Positions 13,548 through 26,007 of a stretch of 64,000 nucleotides of DNA are shown in pieces (the stretch's first letter is position 1; the number at the start of each line of letters is the position of its first letter). The notes below the pieces were generated by a model. It was not told where the DNA came from. It ran no database searches and worked only from the letters and a program-made list of their open reading frames with translations. Source of the stretch: Numida meleagris (taxonomy: Eukaryota > Chordata > Aves > Galliformes > Numididae); contig NC_034411.1 of NCBI RefSeq assembly GCF_002078875.1, forward strand, positions 49,411,620 to 49,475,619, written 5' to 3'. A program made the translations under genes and the position numbers.

Positions 13548-14099
13548 TGTTGTGGTTTACCCCAGCAGGCAGCTCAGCACCACCCAGCTGCTCACTCACT
13601 CTCCCCAGATTGGATGAGGGAGAGAACTGGAAAAGCAGAAGTATGAGAACAAAAGCTACATATGCCAGCAAAGGAAAACAAGGAATTCATTCACTGCCTT
13701 CAATTGGCAGACAGATGTTCTGCCACTTCTGGGAAAGCAGGGCTCATCTTGTGTAATGGTTCCTTGGAAAAATAAATGCTATTGTTCCAAACATCATCCT
13801 CTCTCTCCTTTTTCCCCACGTTTTATTGTTCAGTATGACAGCATACTGGATAATATACCCCTCTGGTCAGTCTGCGTCAGTTGTCCTGGTTCTGTCCCTC
13901 CCCAGCTCCTTGTGCACACCCAGCCTCCCCACTGGAAGGGCATCACAAGTAGAAAAGTCCTTGACTCTGCATAAGCACTGCTCTGCAAGAACTAAAACAC
14001 TGGTGAGTTATCAACATTATTGTCATCCTAAATCCAAAACACAGTACCATACTAGCCACTAGGAGCAAAGTTAGCTCTATCCCATATGAAACAAATACA
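13548..14099 (-). mobile_element. Solo LTR, avian ERVL-like endogenous retrovirus
   Basis: A complete-looking LTR of about 552 bases in reverse orientation. On the plus strand it opens with 'tgttgtggtttaccccagca' and closes with 'tatcccatatgaaac...aca', the reverse of the familiar avian ERVL-type LTR that starts TGTRCTGGTTTCAG. In between are the family's pyrimidine-rich 'cactcactctcccc', the 'gaattcattcactgcc' block, the core promoter area at about 13815-13860, and 'aagtccttgactctgcataa' near 13950. Its promoter would drive transcription toward lower coordinates. No internal retroviral sequence or partner LTR is present, so it is a solo LTR left by recombination. I see no clean 5-bp target duplication (flanks 'gtgta' and 'gctct'), suggesting decay or slightly misplaced ends. 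Confidence 0.85.
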
Positions 14100-15773
14100 G
14101 CTCTGTTTTGGATTTATTTTTTTTTTTTTTTATGAAAAGAGCACCATGACCTGCTGCAAAAGCAGAACCAGGCAAAAGCTTATGCTAAAGAGACCATGAA
14201 AAGCAGTAGGAATGATCACTCCTGTCCCTGTCACTGTGACAAGTATGAAAATTGACATCAAGGATTTATTAACCCATAGTAAAGAGTAACAAATTATTAT
14301 ATGAAAGCTAATTCTCTTTTGTAGACATTTTCCTTAGATTATATTGGCAAAAACATTAGATGTTGTGTAAAGTGTCATTACCTTCTGTTGAAATAAAAAC
14401 AGAGATCTTGAGTAGTGTCTATTACTAAGATCTTATTTGCATACATAATACGTAGTGTTACACACAGGATAGGATGAAAAATTATAATTGTCTGTTACCA
14501 AAATAATTAAAGTGAGGAAGTATTTGTAAGCTCACAGAAAACAACAAATGAAAGAGAGGGAAAAAGCAGTTTCTACTGAAATTTTCCAACACTATCTGCA
14601 GAATTTTACTGGTGAGGAAAAGTTTTCTGTGAATTTTAAAGCCAAATCCAAGATTTTAGTAGACAGCATCCTCCCATGCTGAAAAACTTCACAGAGATCT
14701 TTAAACATTTTAAAGAGAGATTATCATGGTCAATTACAATTTAAAAAATGAAGTCTTTGAGAAACATAATTGAGAATATTCTGCAATAAGTATCTCTAAT
14801 AACTATCTAACAGTATGACATGAACTACAAAGTAAAGATGATAAATTGTGTTCTAAAAGTTACATACTCATGAAGTGCTGAAATCCACACCATGCCAAGC
14901 AATCACTGGTAGTGCAAAGAATCATGGCTCAATATTTTTTGAATTTACAAGGCTAACAAGAAGCACCTTATTTCCCTAATAACTCCCACACTCTTCTATC
15001 ATAGGCACTAAAAGTTAGGGGTTTTTCTCCTGAACAGATTTTAATAAAGCAAATCTTAGTAAACAACCTCATAGTCTCTGAATGGTATCATTTTACAATT
15101 GCTTTAAAGACAAAGTTGTCTATATCTCAAATTTTAAAGAGCATAGAATATCACAAGAAGAGTAAATAATTATACTGTAGATGAAAGAGGATTGCCTATG
15201 TCGGGAAAATAAATGTTTACTATGTTTTACTTCCTTTTTACAATGAATGTAGTTTAACAGAAGCATATGCAAACAGTGATTTTATGTCTTTTGAGGTAAT
15301 GCAAACATATAACTCTTATTGCATTGGAAATACTACTGTCAAGATGTATTACAAAACAACAACGTTGTTGTCTACATTAGAAGAGGTATACAATATTCAT
15401 CAGTCTTTCTTCCAGGTCTAAGAGCAGCCAGATAGTGTTGCAGAGGGCACACTGAGCTAGAGGGCTTATGAAGTCACTACTAAATTGAAAAACAGTGTCA
15501 GCTTCTTCTAAGGAAAGCCTCACAAAATAGGTGCTTAAATTTTTTATTCAAAGAAACAGAAGCCATTCTGATCCAGAAACTCCTATTGGACTCTATCTGC
15601 CTAAATGTGCTGAAGAGAATTAAATCAGTTACATAATCTGAATCCAAATGACACTACAGAATGAAAAATCTCCACTAGCAAGAAACATAAAGAAAAGATG
15701 ACTTTTTCAAATGGAAAGACAATGCCTTGTTATTGGAACGCAGCTCAAAACACAGTGCTGCCCAACAAATACA
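14100..15773. other. AT-rich non-coding stretch
   Basis: Begins with a T15 run at 14117-14131 just outside the LTR. The rest is AT-rich unique sequence with no supported feature. Confidence 0.55.
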
Positions 15774-16344
15774 TAGGTCAGTCTGAAAGTAATACCTCCT
15801 TTTTATTTCCATGGAAATCACAACAGATATAAAGAGCACAATAACACTGTTAGAACAAATTCTCAGCTACAAAACACTATTTTCAATCTAGACAACACCA
15901 TTATCCATGCATTTTCACTAACAAGTGAACCAGCAAGTACCTGCATGCTGCACTTCTAAAAACCTTCATGGCCATTCAGAATGTGGCATGTCTTTCATCT
16001 CATTGTTACCACTACTGAGATGCATGACCCACTGCTTCACTGTGAAGCAGTGAACATCCACTGTTTGGTCTCCATCAATGTCCAGTAAGTATCAATGAAT
16101 GTCACCGGGTGCCATTTTTTCTGCACAGAGGAATTCAGTGACACACCTTTGCTTCATACACACTTCCGTGTCAGACACCACTCTGTCAGACTGCCTCTCT
16201 GCTGCCATCTGTCATATAGCAACAAAATGTAACAGAATATTGGTGGGAAGGTTCAGCCTCTATCATCATACGGCAAATATCTGCCTCTACTCTGGGGACT
16301 AACGTAATAAAATAGGAGGCATTACTTTCAGAGCAGCCCTTGTA
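15774..16344 (-). mobile_element. Mariner remnant 1 (Mariner1_GG/Galluhop-like), internally deleted
   Basis: A 571-base copy of a Tc1/mariner DNA transposon, including the TA at each end (15774-15775 and 16343-16344). The inverted termini are clear: 'tctgaaagtaatacctcc' at the left and, reversed, 'ggaggcattactttcaga' at the right. They resemble the mariner TIR family that includes human MADE1/Hsmar1. On the minus strand the transposase start (ATG at 16208-16206) and the N-terminal helix-turn-helix region can be followed to a DMPHSEWP-like point. The sequence then jumps to the C-terminal end and 3' UTR, so the catalytic DDD core is missing. A full element is about 1.2-1.3 kb. The frame also contains stops. 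It cannot move on its own. Confidence 0.9.
16030..16052. repeat. 23-nt near-perfect palindrome inside mariner remnant 1
   Basis: 'cactgcttcac' (16030-16040), one base, then its exact reverse complement 'gtgaagcagtg' (16042-16052). The second mariner copy reads differently here ('cacctcctcactatgctcac'), so the palindrome arose by mutation in this copy rather than being part of the family. Confidence 0.9.
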
Positions 16345-18740
16345 GATTTTAAACATGGGTTCCAAGATGCGTTTAAATAGATTATAAAACCCTTAATTAA
16401 ATTGCCCCCATAAATTATCAGACCCTACCTGTGATTCTGTACAACATAAACACAATTCAAAAGATCTGAGAAGACCAAGGGATGATAAGCTGATTTGGGA
16501 GAACAAAAACTAAGCGAGCATACTGGTGAAGATGACGCAGGAATTTGACAGAATATAGACATGAAGTCGTGGACACCATGGGAGACATACAGCAGAGGTA
16601 AAGAAAGGACACAGATGAAAATTTCTGCTCATGCAGGCATAGAGAAGGTAAAGAGGATGTCATATTTTTTATAAGAGATGACCCTTCTTATCTGCATTTT
16701 TTTTTGAGTGCATGAGTGGAATTTGACACAAATTTGGAAAGCTCAGTACAAAAATACTTTTCAATCTTAGGGAGGAATTACTACAAAGTGATGTTAATGA
16801 TCCTCAACTTTTCTTTCCTTCACATCCCATAATATTTACCAAATATAATAATTTCTAGAAAAATGAAGTACATTAAGTACATTTTTTCAGCCAAGCCTGG
16901 AACAGGGAACAAAAGGAAAAAAGGAATATAAATTCTATTAACTTCTATACTTCCATTCTTTGCCTGAAACCTCTCTCCCCTTACTACAGATAAGGAAAAT
17001 ACTTTTTCTTCTACTTGATTTATTGTCATTTTTCCTCCACAAAGAAAAAACTTGAATTTTGATTTTTTATCGCATTAGCAAAACTTCAGCCAGAAAATCA
17101 ATTTTGTATCAATCTCTACCCAGTATTTTCAAAGTTATTCTGGTATTTTTGTTTTGCCAGAAATGCTATTTATTTTCTAAGCTCTAGGTATTTTTATTTT
17201 GTATTTGTCTTTAATTAAACAAGATTAAAACAGAAAATATTTCCTTTTTACGTAGTCATATCATGCTTCGCATCAAGAATTTTCTATGTGAATGTTTGTT
17301 ATTGTGTCATCTTATTCAGTGCAGCATTACACTTACTTATCAGCATTGAAAACATTCCATAATGGAAATAACAGAAATTAGAAGTGCATTCTTTCATATT
17401 TCTTACAGATTTAAAGTCAACTTGGGAAAAAGTTGAAAGTTTTCATAGAAACACGTAACTCCTTACAATGTATAGAATAGGCCATGCATGTGAACGTATT
17501 TGTAATATGTTTTCAGGTATTTCACAGCCATACGGCGGCTGTCTGAAATAATAGCACTGAGGATTCTTAATGAAAACTCATTCAAAATCATTCTGAAATT
17601 GCACATTTCACATTTTTTCAGATATCTAAGTATCCGGTTTTGGGTATTTGTTATAATTCATTATCCTCCACATATATAAATATGGCTGAATTGTAGTTCT
17701 ATATTGTCTAGTGAAATCCACTGAACTCACAGTAACTTTAAATAAATAAATAAATAAATTGCGTTCTGAGGATCATAATTTTTGGTTTATTTACTACTTT
17801 TGACTTCCTAACTGTGCCCTAAGCTGTACAGTACACAGCCTGGCTGAATTTTTGAAGTTCTTCAAGATAAATGAACATACAATTTCTTTACAACATATTT
17901 AAATATTTTTTTCATTATATTTGACTATCTTAAAAAGTATTACTCCAAAACCACCAAGGGGAAGAGTATGGAAAAAGTTATTTCATTTTGCATATCTCCC
18001 ATGCCTTAGAGACTGACGTTGGAAAATCACTTAACTATACTGACTTACAGCTCTAGCTAAAATTCTTGACTTAGGGGATTTGATGAATTTGGAAGTTAAA
18101 TAAAAATATACTCCTACTCTCTTAATCCGCATTTCCTGTATGTTATGGAAATTGATTTCTACCGGAGAGAAATCTCAGAGCAAATACACTTCTTTTCGTT
18201 CCCGTACAAACACAAGTTCTTTGTAGCTTAACCATCACCTGAGCAGATCAGCTTCAATTATCTGTACCCCAAAACATAAATATTCAGGCCACAAAGTAGT
18301 TAGAGACACATGCAGTTGTCTGTGCTGGTGATATGGGATTATGACTGTAGAAAACAGTAGGCATGCAGCTGCACGTTACTAGAAAAAATGAAACGCATAA
18401 AGAAACGAGTACGTACTATTAAGTGAAACACTGTCATGCTTCACAGATATTGTTCTGCATATCTTGTTTCCGGGTGCTGAGAGTGAATACACTGGGACCT
18501 AGGCAAGGAAATAGGTAGACTTAAAGTAGCTGGAGCCTTTGTCAAAAACAGCCACTGCATGCAGACTATGAAACAGGCTGTTTCTTTCACAGAATAAGTG
18601 ACAGAAAAGTTTTGAAAAACATAATTAGTAATTTAAAACATTTCCAGCATAGCCTCAGAATAGCACACTGTAAACAAGTCTACAATCCCTTCTTTTTTTG
18701 AGTCAGATACCTGACTACCTGATTAATTCTTGACGTATTT
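16345..18740. other. AT-rich non-coding stretch
   Basis: No gene or large repeat seen. Contains the (AAAT)n microsatellite listed separately. A 68-codon frame at 16457-16663 and a 69-codon frame at 16820-17029 (both minus strand) show no domain. Confidence 0.55.
17737..17760. repeat. (AAAT)n microsatellite
   Basis: About five consecutive AAAT units in otherwise unique AT-rich sequence. Confidence 0.9.
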
Positions 18741-19405
18741 GAGCACAGCCCTTGGAGAGAAGGACCTGGGGGCTCTAACACGAGTCAGCACTGCCCACTT
18801 GCAACCTGGAAAGCCAGTAGTATCTGGGCTGAATCAAAAGCAGCATGTCCAGTAGGTCAAGGTAGGTGATTATCTCCATTTATTCCACTCTTGTGAGACC
18901 CCATTTTTGTGAGACCCCTGCGTTCACTCAGGGTCCCTCAATGTATGAGGACATCAACTGTCGGAGAGAGTCCAGCGAAGGGCTACAGGGTCAATCAGAG
19001 AGCTCAAGTTTATCTCCTATGAAGAGAGGCTAAGAGAGCTGGGGTTGTTTGACCTGGAGAAGAAAAGACTCCAGGGAGACCTAATTACAGCCTTCTGGTA
19101 CTTAAATGGACAATGGAGATGGATTTTTTTTATCAGTGAGTGTAGTGACAGTACAAGGGATTTTAAACTAGAGGAGGGTAGAAGTAGATTAGATAAAAGG
19201 AAGGAATTCTTCACTATGAAAATGGTGAGGCACTGGAACGGATTGCCCAGAGAAGCTGTGGATCCCCCATCCCTGGAAGTGTTCAAGGCCTGGTTGGATG
19301 AGGCCCTGGTCAATTTGATCTTGTCAAAGTTGTCTCTGCCCTTGGAGGATGGGTTTGGGACTAGATGGTCTTTAAGGTCTCTTCCAGCTCAAAGTACAGA
19401 CTCTT
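18741..19405 (+). mobile_element. CR1 LINE, 5'-truncated, near-complete 3' end
   Basis: Forward CR1 copy. It starts in the ORF2 C-terminal region at 'ggagagaaggacctgggggc' (18753-18772) and continues through the conserved 'gagagagtccagcgaagggc' (18964-18983). A 121-codon frame (19045-19410) keeps the ORF2 C-terminus well enough to read RHWNGLPREAV and LEVFKAWLDEAL. The 3' end 'ggtctttaaggtctcttcca' (19368-19387) is followed by a degraded terminal repeat. A short tandem duplication at 18891-18918 breaks the frame. The copy is intermediate in age compared with the others here and is not functional. Confidence 0.92.
18891..18918. repeat. Local tandem duplication within CR1
   Basis: 'ttgtgagacccc' occurs at 18891-18902 and again at 18907-18918, a 16-base offset. 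CR1 normally carries this word once ('ggtgagacccc' before 'acctggagtactg'), so the second copy is a local duplication that disrupts the ORF2 frame. Confidence 0.8.
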
Positions 19406-20859
19406 ACTGAAGTAAACAAGACATGAATATAAGCCAAAGGATATTACTGAAGAGGAATTGAATGCTAAATTTAACCAGAATAGTATGGGAGGTGTCCTAC
19501 ATGGCAGGACATTTTTGTGCAGTTCATTGGTAAGCTGGAGGCTCTTTAGTGATATCAGTGGAAAGAGAGGGAGAAAAATGAATCCAAGGCTTTTTATTGC
19601 GTAAAATCAAAGCATACCTTCAGAAGGAGTCATCACTGTGGACTATCTTTCCAAGAAATCAAACAGCAGTCAAAATATTGAAACATCTGTATATAAAAAG
19701 CCTAGCACTAGCAGCAAATAAATAAAAGTATTACAACAGCAGAATTTACTCCCATAAGAAGTTATACTCATGCTTGAAATGTAAAATGTATAATTATATC
19801 CTATGTAAAAACAGCATCTGATGGATTGGGGCAGTATGTCATTCAAGCACTAAATTTTTGAGTTTGAGTCTTACGATCTGGAAAAAAAAGTCAGTGTAGA
19901 AAGCTGCTTAACTGAGGGTGACTATGTACTGAAAAAGTGGCTGGCCAGGAGAAATATAAAAGGGAGAACAGAAAAGAAAAAACAATGAATTTAAAGACTG
20001 AATTCAGATATTTGGTATTTTAAGTATTCATGGGAGGAAAGTCTAAGACAAAAAAGTATTAGATCTGTCATTTACTTGAGGAGATGAAATAACTGGCACA
20101 AGCTGTCCCAGTGCAGAGAAAAGCATGGAGGCCATGGCCAAACTATGACTTCAGCCACAGGAATGGAAGAATGCTGAAGTGGAAATTAGGTTAGATTATG
20201 AAAGAGATGTAGAAATGAGAAGACTGTATAAATGGTAAGTTGAAAAAGCTATAACATGATCTACAAATGACAATAAAGTAAACAAGAAATAGTATGTTAA
20301 CAGTAGAAGAAATAATCCCCTGTAGCAGCAGGGATGGAAAACTAAATAAAGGAAAACTAAACAGGAAATGGTGGACCAAAGTATTCAAGGCATTTTTCTG
20401 TCTTTAGTATATAGGAAAGTAGCACAATTTAGAGGAATAGAACAATTTAGTATCAGCATCAAGGGCATAAAATCTCATAGTACAAATGGAAAAGGTCAAG
20501 GGGGATTTGAAAAAAATATAATTTATATTAAGTTGCTGTGGCCAGAAAAATTTCTTCCCAAGAAGTTGAAAAGTTGTCCAAATGCTTCTCGGCGCCACTG
20601 TATTTGTGTGAAATCGCGGGAGAAACAGAGGTACCAGAGAAGAGAATGCGACAAGATGGTGTCCATAATTTAAATAAGGAAATGATAAAAAATTAAAATG
20701 AAGAGAAAGGAACATAAGGAAAAAAAAAATTGGTAGTAAATAGTAAGGATCTTAATGTCTTAAATAAGACTGATTTAGGTCTATCATGGGGTAGCATGAC
20801 TTGTGAATAGAACAGAAACAGTAACTGTCATTTATCATGACTTTTAAAGCAATTGTAAA
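19406..20859. other. Non-coding stretch
   Basis: No recognised gene. Contains a small CpG-bearing patch at 20590-20648, discussed as a finding. The opposite-strand frames at 20368-20715 (101 and 103 codons) mirror each other and have no motif. Confidence 0.5.
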
Positions 20860-21835
20860 TGATAATCAATATAGTGAAAAATGGCCTAAATAAAAGGTGA
20901 GTGGGTAAATATTCTTATCAAAGAAAATATTATTCAATCATTCTAAGTAAAAGGATGATGAAGTCGTCTCTTGCAGAGTCTATTCTGGATTTTGTTTTGT
21001 TCAGTACTTTCATTAAAATCAAGGTGAAGAAATAGAGAGACTGCAGAATACAAGAAGCTAAAGAATGTGGTAAATTTGCTGGAGAACGTAACTAAAAAAA
21101 AAATAGGAAAATAATTCCTGGAAAAAAAATATGCAATTTAGTAGAAACTTAGGAAAGTTATTGTAGCTGATATAATTTAGAAATTGGACAGGATTATATT
21201 ATCCAAATACAGGAATAATGAAAATCAGGCAGTAAAAAAAAAAGTCTGATAATTGAGGTGAATTTTAAACTATGTAGAAGAATATAATGATAAAGAATAT
21301 AATTATATAAATTTATAAAGGTAAAACTCATTCCAGAAAGAAAAAATAAAAGTACACTCAAGGCAAATGAAGTAATTCTTCTAATTCACAGCACTGGAAA
21401 GCCTCAGCTACAATTTCACTATCCAGTTAGGAAGTTACTGGATTCTTTAGCAAAATATAGTGCAACTGAGACAGTAGAGAGAAAAACAATAGAAAAAGAG
21501 GTACACATGAAGGACAGTTTGCCTCAGTTAAGGTCATTAGCCTAAAGAAGAAATTTTTAGGAGCATAGTATGACATAAAATTGATATTCTAAAACATAAA
21601 AGGCTGTTACAAAGAAAGAGGGAATAATCTGTTCTCAATGAGATAACGAGCATGAACTGCAGCCAGGAATATTACTGTGATTTTTTTATAAAGATTTGAG
21701 AAGCATCAGAATGGATCATGTGGGAGGTTGTGAAGGTTCCATCAGTGGCTGCAGCTAAAACTAGATTAGAGAAAGTTCTCTTATGATTAAAACATGTCCT
21801 TGATTCCTCTTCAGAGACACTAGGCCTGTAAGGTA
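20860..21835 (+). mobile_element. Ancient CR1 LINE, second deeply decayed copy
   Basis: Forward copy of an old CR1, recognisable by ordered matches. 'tttgttcagtactttcatta' at about 20996-21015 is the region after the RT F/Y-x-D-D approach (L-F-S-T-F-I). 'gaagtaattcttctaattca' at about 21369 is followed by 'acagcactggaaagcctcag' at about 21389. 'ataaaaggctgttacaaaga' at about 21596 is followed by 'gggaataatctgttctcaa' at 21620. 'gtgggaggttgtgaagg' at 21720 and 'aaaactagattagagaaagt' at 21758 mark the ORF2 C-terminal region. The 3' end has lost the terminal repeat or decayed beyond recognition by about 21835. All frames are interrupted by many indels. It resembles the copy at 11280-12672 more than the younger CR1s in this window. 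Confidence 0.75.
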
Positions 21836-24800
21836 ACTTCTTGTTTTTTTCCAAGAATATATGTATTTCCGAATTTCTCCCTATTTTGCCAAAATCCCAT
21901 ACACATACCTGCAGATCTCTAGTTTTTGATTCTTGATTAGCCACCTCTTTGTCTCCAAATTATAGTTATTTGAAAAGATGCTAACATCCAGCAGCATCTT
22001 CCAGATCAATAGTTACAGGAAATGAAAGAACTAAAATCCTGGAGCAAGCAATTGAGGTATTTAGAGCTACACAGATGCTTATGTAACTCTGCCAGATAGT
22101 GAAACAAATATCCACATGGAACATCCAGACACCCTTATTAACAAATCTGCCCTTCAGATGTTCTCCATCATTCCTACACCAGTGCCTGGGGAATACATGT
22201 GTTTAAAGCAGCTACTGTCTCACCAATGCCATCCTAATGTCTATCATGCATCTCAAATGCATGCTGGCAGTCTTACAGCCTAGACCACACTGAACAAAAT
22301 TTAGATAATTTCCTTCTCCTTTCTTTCTGTTTCTTTTGACATTATTTTTCTTTCCCAAGTTCTCTGAATCTTCACTTGCTTTTCCTTCTTCATTTGTTTC
22401 AGCTACTCCTTTTTCGTTTAGTGTATGCAAGGGAAAATAAAACTATTCCAGCTTTTTACTCTTATTTTTAACGTTTCCCATGACTCTAACACATGTAACA
22501 TCTAGATGCTGAAAAACTAAGTAGTAGCAACAAAGTACCAAATAATTCGAAATTCATATTTTATTTTAGATTCACTTCACACTACTGGTTCACAAACAGC
22601 TGGAGAAATCATGAATTTTGATTAAATTAGCTGCCACTGGACCAGCACAATTTTACTCAATTTGTGGTAGAAATGTGGTAAAATAAAGCTAATACAAACA
22701 AAGTTTTGTAATAGTACTTCTGTTCCCATTTTAGCATTATCAAAATAAAATAGTCCTTATTTTGAAAAAAAGTGGTTTTAATTTTCATGTTTTAATTCCA
22801 TTACCAGTCAAAACATATTCAAAATCTACACTGAAATAAAACATTTCAAATAGCCTAAACTCTGAATTTTGTAGTCCAGTTGCTAAAGAAACTTTGATTT
22901 GTTTAAGAAGAACTACCTTACCAGCCCTAATTCACTGCTGGCCATCTCCTTACAAGCTAGCATACAGAATTCAGCAAAGAGGTAGGCCTACTACGGACCA
23001 ATTCCTGAAGATACTCAGGGATGCGCAAAAGTCAGGGTTTGAGCTAAAGTCATTATCAAAAATCAGAGACAACAACCTTCCCCTTCCTACGATATATGTT
23101 ACTCTTACGATTTATAATATGCAGGGGCATAATATACAATATTTAATATATAACATAATATATAGTAACATATGTATAACATAATATGCAATATGTGATT
23201 TATGGTACATAATATGTAACACTATATAATATACTAATGTGTCGTATATAATATGTAATATGCAATTTCTGACATATAATAGGAAGGGATTTAAGGGACA
23301 AATTCACAAGAATATTTATCATGATTTTTCAAAGCAATAAAGCCCCCCAAGGACTACCACATGAAACAACAGCCATGAAAACACTTTAGAAATAATATTC
23401 CTTAAATAGTCTTTTGCTTTTCTCTGTCAAGTAATGACTGACACACTGGGAAAACTTTTGCTTATTAAAACAAATGGTGAATGGCTGGGGTGGTTACTAT
23501 CCCTGGGCAAACAGCAGAGATGTATCCCACTAACCCTTAATTGATTCTCACTTCACAGCCACTGGCTTTCCACTTCGGTGTTACTTGTTTGATTTTGGTA
23601 AAAATTACAATTAAAATGGTGAGTGGTATTTACCAGCATTCCTATGAAAGCCAGATCAAATCTGGCTCCTAAAAAACACTTTTGAAAGCACCCTGTTGTA
23701 CCTCCATGGGTGCTATGTCTTGCAGGGACAGCTCCAGCACCAGCTTGTTGCTGAAAACAAGCCATCCTCTCAGTATTATCTCCATCAGTCAAATATATTA
23801 GTGCAAGAATGTGGTTATAAAGCAACAGTGTAATCAAGGCTAGATGCTTTAGGGAAAGTATCTTTAAATGTTCTTAGGAAAAACAAAAGACAGAGTCATC
23901 CCAGAACTGTTTGTAAGGACTTTGTCTAAACTTACTATATCTTTAAGTTCTTGATGTTTTCTGTCTACTGTACAACCAGGCACTGCTAAGTATCTACACT
24001 GTAAATTTGATTTCTCTTACAGATCTAGCTGAAATTTTCCTGTTTAGAAGTGAGAAATCAGAAATCTTTTCTAATTTTTTTCTGAGTTGCTGTTATAACA
24101 ACAAAAAAACTTCACTTCCTCAATCATTGCATACACAATATATTCTCTGCTTGAAAGAACATGCTCTCCAAAGAGTACATGCATAAAAATCAGTCTTCTC
24201 CCCCTGAATTTACAGTGTTAAAAACTGAAAGGCAATGCAATAAAATGTCACCTTGATTTTAATTTAACTTCTGAGGATTATTCAATTTACCTCAGTCAGC
24301 ATTTAAATACTGGCTACTATCATCCAGAAAATCACATGTAGATCAGATTAATATAGTTTGTTAAAACAATAGCGATCTAGTCCATGAAATGATTCACTGC
24401 TGCCAGACTCATTTTAACATCTGCATTTGCATTTCAGGCTCTTTTTTTTAGAGCTGTTGACAACAGCCTTTTAATACCTGCTGAGAGATTTTCATACAAA
24501 GAGTTGCATTAATGAAATTTAATAATACTATCAGGACTTCATGTGATCAAATCAAATCCCAGTTCACCTCCAACAATAAGGAAATAAAAAATACTTTGTT
24601 GTTTATCTAATGCTCCATTTATTTAACCCCTCTAGGAAGATTATGATATTTCCAAGGATATTATTTTGTGGATTTCCCCATCAAGTTTAGCAGCTGGAAT
24701 GAATAAAAACAGTCAGGATTTGACTGAAAGAGAACTGAAATCGTTGTTGTTATCAAAAATAAATTTTTCAAATAGGGATCAAAGGTAGAGGTGAATTTCT

Positions 24801-26007
24801 GGAAAGCAGGAAGACGGGTGGTATAAATCTAAGGCAATCTATTCTATTTTTTTTAAAGGCAGTGGAAATGATTGAAAATAAAAACAATAAAATAAAAAAT
24901 ACAATTCAGCATATTGTACAACAAAACCCAGTCTCATTAGAAGTAGAAAGGTGAGCTGCAAAGAAAATAGAAGCACAAGAGGAGGGTTTATGAACAAACT
25001 GTGGATAATCAATTGCTTATAATTTTAAGCGCGTTTATATATTTTTACCTGCCATTTACAATCCACCAACTTTTTTCTCTTTTGTAAATACTACAGCAAA
25101 GCTAATGAAGAGATTTAAAAGGCTGTTGTTTTTTTTTCAACATGCCATGGAGTTTTGCTGATGTTTGCACAGAGCGAGTAAAATGTGTTCCTTAACATAC
25201 TGTCTTTGTACAAAAGTTTTTCTTGCTTTAATTCATCTAGTTTTGATTCAGAAAATGATTGAAGTTGCCATCATCCCTTGGAGGTGTAAGAATGCAGAAG
25301 ATGAATGGTACGTCTGGAGAGCACTGCATTCATACAGTGCCCAAATGCTTTTTTGATGGAAGAGAAAATGTTCCGTATGTCAACTTGTAACACACAGCTA
25401 CTGAAGCTCAATTGTCATGCTGTTCTGACTTTGATGACTATATAAAATATTTTTTTCCATCTACTGTTCCTCTAATTCTTGATTCACTATCCATAAGCGA
25501 TTATCTGATGTCAAAAATGTCTAATATATTAATGGGCTTAGGACACTGCTAGTCTTGACAGAAACACAGGATGAGGAGGACTATAGGTTATATGTATACT
25601 CATATCAAAGGCATTTTACAAACTCCTACTTTTTCAAGATACACGCTAAGATGCTCAAAAATCAGAATTTAATCTGTTATAATTTCTGTCATTTGAGGAA
25701 TCAAAGATCTCAGAAATATATTTTAGCCTAAATACTACCTCAGTGACTTGGAAAAAGAAATCTGCCTCCCAGTAAGTGGCAACCCCCAGTAGTTTCTGTT
25801 AATCTTGCGCACCATTCTTCTTTGATCTTACTTGAATTTTTCTTTATTTTCCTTTTTATTGTTTACTCTTAGTTGAATAGTTTTTGACTGATATAAATGT
25901 ACGATAACCATTGTATGCTGGTTTGCAGGAGAAGCTAACTAGGCTGACAATACACCACCAGAAAGTAATCCTGACAGGATGCGAAGAAAAGATCCTCTCC
26001 ACTTCTC
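21836..26007. other. AT-rich non-coding stretch
   Basis: No supported gene. Holds the AT-rich tandem repeat at 23128-23282. Frames such as 22212-22430 and 23553-23837 (minus strand) have no recognisable motif. Confidence 0.5.
23128..23282. repeat. Degenerate 26-bp AT-rich minisatellite
   Basis: The word 'cataatat' recurs at 23128, 23154, 23180 and 23208 (steps 26, 26, 28). A related 'tataatat' at 23247 and 'catataat' at 23273 are again 26 apart. Units contain variants of TAATATGYAATATG. This looks like a decayed tandem array rather than random AT-rich sequence. Confidence 0.7.
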
